From Pseudomonas sp. BN102 (lineage in GTDB: Bacteria > Pseudomonadota > Gammaproteobacteria > Pseudomonadales > Pseudomonadaceae), in assembly GCF_029871245.1 (NCBI RefSeq), contig NZ_SSON01000062.1, forward strand, positions 1-64,000: a DNA stretch of 64,000 bases, in the 5' to 3' direction. Positions 62,397-64,000 of the stretch are shown here, in pieces (positions within the stretch are counted from its first letter, which is position 1; each line of letters starts with the position of its first letter). A program made the position numbers and the translations under genes. A model generated the notes under the pieces. It was not told the DNA's origin, searched no databases, and saw only the letters and a list, made by a program, of their open reading frames with translations.

Positions 62397-62810
62397 CGAT
62401 GATCTCCTGCGACAACCCGGTGTCGTCTCTATTGTTCGGGGGCCCTTTGCCGGCCGGTCGAGTCCGGTCGGTTCCAGCCTGTTGCGGCCGATTGTGCGAA
62501 ATAGCCCGACACCCCGTTTGCCTGTTTGCGACGTGTAAATGCCCAAACTGACCTGGGTGGACGGGTAAATCCTTCTGCCTTCCGACAGTGCCTCGCCCAA
62601 CAGTGGCCGGATACCGCCCGGAACTGCCGAGAAATGGAGATTAGCGGCCGTTGACGCCGCTGATCCCGGGGCATGAATGGGTGTAAGCTGGACCCCCGCG
62701 CCGGGCTAGGACCGGGCCGGAAAACAATAAGAAGACAGAGCTGCACTTCGACGTCTGCGTCACCCGCCTATACCCAAAAACGACAGTCGATGCAGTGGAG
62801 GAAGAACCAG
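62397..62810. promoter_or_regulatory. Divergent glyA-sox / AraC-regulator control region
   Basis: 414 nt without a supported gene. It must hold the promoters of the glyA-sox operon (minus) and the AraC regulator (plus). A tandem CCGGTCG repeat lies near 62455-62470, and GTTTG (about 62517) and CAAAC (about 62550) flank an AT-richer stretch. I could not assign a defined binding site. Confidence 0.5.
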
Positions 62811-63830
62811 ATGGCTGTTGCGAACCTTGCGGCGCCGCCCGTCGACGAAACATCAGGCCAACCCCGGCCGACCGGAGTGAAGACCTTCGGTTTCCTGCTG
62901 ATTCCCAACTTCACCACCATCGGCTTCGCCTCGGCGATCGAGACCCTGCGCATGGCCAACCTGGCCGCCAAACGCACCCTCTTCCACACCTTGCTGATCG
63001 CCGCCGACCATGAGCCCGTGCAGGCCAGCAACGGTATGCGCGTGGTGCCCGACCATTCCATCGACGACGCCCCGGTACTGGATGCCCTCTTCGTCGTCGG
63101 TTCCAACCCCATGCCACCGCGCTACGACCGCCGCCTGCTCCACTGGGTGCGCAAGCTGGCCCAGCACGATGTGGCGCTCGGCGGCATCTGCACCGGCAGC
63201 CACCTGCTGGCCAGCGCCGAACTGCTCAAGGGCTACCGCTGCACCGTGCACTGGGAAGACATCGAGCAGGTGAAGGACAAGTTCCCCGGTATCGTCATCT
63301 CCAACCAGCTGTTCGAGCTGGACCGCGACCGCTACACCTGCTCCGGCGGCACCGCGTCCATGGACATGACCCTGCAACTGATCGCCCGTGAACCGGGCGG
63401 CATGGAGATCGCCACCCGCGCCGCCGAGCTGCTGCTCTGCGACCGCATGCGCGGCGCCCGCGAACAGCAGCGCGTGCCCCTGCGGCAAAAGCTTGGCCAT
63501 GCGCAGCCAAAGCTGAGCCAGATCGTCGCGATCATGGAAGCCAACCTGGAAGAGCCGCTGGAGCTGGAGGAGCTGGCCCAACTCAACGAGGTGTCGGTAC
63601 GCCAACTGGAGCGGCTGTTCCACAAGTACCTGGAACGCACGCCCAGCCAGTACTACCTGGAGCTGCGCCTGAACCGTGCCCGCGATCTGCTGCTGCGCAG
63701 CGAATCCCAGGTCCGCGACATCGCCCTGGCCTGCGGCTTCGCCTCCCCGGCGCACTTCTCCAAGTGCTACAGCCGATTCTTCGGCCATTCGCCGCGTGGC
63801 GAGCGCAAGCAGAGTCCGTTGCACGGCTGA
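62811..63830 (+). CDS. GATase-1-like AraC-family regulator of the sarcosine genes
   Basis: A 339-residue regulator with an N-terminal DJ-1/PfpI-like (GATase-1) ligand domain (FGFLLIPNFTTIGFASAIET, then GGICTGSHLLASAELLKGY) and a C-terminal AraC helix-turn-helix pair (LAQLNEVSVRQLERLFHKYL, VRDIALACGFASPAHFSKCY). This is the layout of GbdR, CdhR and SouR, which sense betaine, carnitine and sarcosine. By my memory of GbdR the sequence differs clearly, and its place beside glyA-sox suggests a SouR-like sarcosine activator. The start ATG at 62811 follows GGAGGAA. Confidence 0.88.
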   Translation: MAVANLAAPPVDETSGQPRPTGVKTFGFLLIPNFTTIGFASAIETLRMANLAAKRTLFHTLLIAADHEPVQASNGMRVVPDHSIDDAPVLDALFVVGSNPMPPRYDRRLLHWVRKLAQHDVALGGICTGSHLLASAELLKGYRCTVHWEDIEQVKDKFPGIVISNQLFELDRDRYTCSGGTASMDMTLQLIAREPGGMEIATRAAELLLCDRMRGAREQQRVPLRQKLGHAQPKLSQIVAIMEANLEEPLELEELAQLNEVSVRQLERLFHKYLERTPSQYYLELRLNRARDLLLRSESQVRDIALACGFASPAHFSKCYSRFFGHSPRGERKQSPLHG

Positions 63831-63871
63831 GCCCCACACCGACGCTGCTTATCCTGTGGGGGCTGCTTTTC

Positions 63872-63969
63872 TGTGGGGGCGAATTCATTCGCTGAGCAGG
63901 CCGAAGGGCTGCCCGATGCGGCCGGATGGGGCAGCTGCGCTGCCCTTAGCGAATGAATTCGCCCCCACA
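63872..63969. repeat. GGGGGCGAATTCATTCGC repeat, intact copy
   Basis: Arms 63872-63893 and 63948-63969 are perfect 22-nt inverted repeats identical to those of the element at 37786-37880. The centre differs but again contains GGGCAGCTGCGCTGCCC. Confidence 0.9.
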
Positions 63970-64000
63970 AAAGCGAAAAAGCCCGCCGGTACCCCAAAAC

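Overview
The window is high-GC chromosomal DNA of a Pseudomonas, probably of the P. aeruginosa / P. resinovorans side of the genus. The evidence is codon use, Pseudomonas-type REP repeats and gene order: from memory, the first 25.6 kb matches the P. aeruginosa PAO1 block PA0482-PA0508 in inverted orientation, 36-42 kb matches the creBCD neighbourhood, and 53-62 kb matches glyA1-soxBDAG-purU2-fdhA.

Layout. 1-5.7 kb: three tandem ~600-residue acyl-CoA dehydrogenases (fatty-acid beta-oxidation) with candidate PsrA boxes upstream of the third. 6.0-11.1 kb: a small FlgG-like protein and the biotin genes bioB-F-H-C-D with a candidate BirA operator. 11.1-16.9 kb: NCS1 permease, 5-oxoprolinase subunits pxpC, pxpB and pxpA, plus a biotin carboxylase and a biotin carrier protein, divergent from a LysR regulator. 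18-25.6 kb: comF-like, modE-like, srkA, rarD, gcvR-like, a GNAT gene and glcB. 25.7-28.8 kb: an accessory MFS exporter, a winged-helix/TPR regulator and a TetR remnant. 28.8-36 kb: an atypical receiver protein, a cNMP/CBS/DUF294 protein, an exonuclease, a FecI/FecR pair without receptor, a Vgb-like beta-propeller and a GST. 36-43 kb: creD, a CBS protein, creC, creB, an aspartic-protease-like protein, an acyltransferase and a DUF2780 protein.

43.1-51.7 kb is an AT-richer island with codon use unlike its neighbours. It carries a divergent GST gene and an eight-gene, one-strand operon: 7Fe-type ferredoxin, haem-oxygenase-like diiron oxidase (HDO), 2OG-Fe(II) oxygenase of the PF10014 type, E1/ThiF-like adenylating enzyme, fold-type I PLP aminotransferase, ArgC-like reductase, DapF-like protein with both catalytic cysteines replaced by serine, and a phosphinothricin-type GNAT. 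A QscR-like LuxR gene follows, split by a single-base frameshift at an A8 tract. A lux-box-like palindrome overlaps the likely operon promoter. I read this as a quorum-controlled pathway to an unusual small amino-acid-like metabolite. I do not recognise it as a characterised pathway, and it is the most interesting content of the window.

51.7-64 kb returns to core DNA: a QEGLA-motif zincin-like protein, glutathione-independent formaldehyde dehydrogenase fdhA, purU, the soxGADB sarcosine oxidase genes, glyA and a divergent GATase-1/AraC regulator. Together these demethylate sarcosine, the end of glycine-betaine catabolism, and dispose of the one-carbon units. Several families of inverted repeats sit between genes throughout the core parts.
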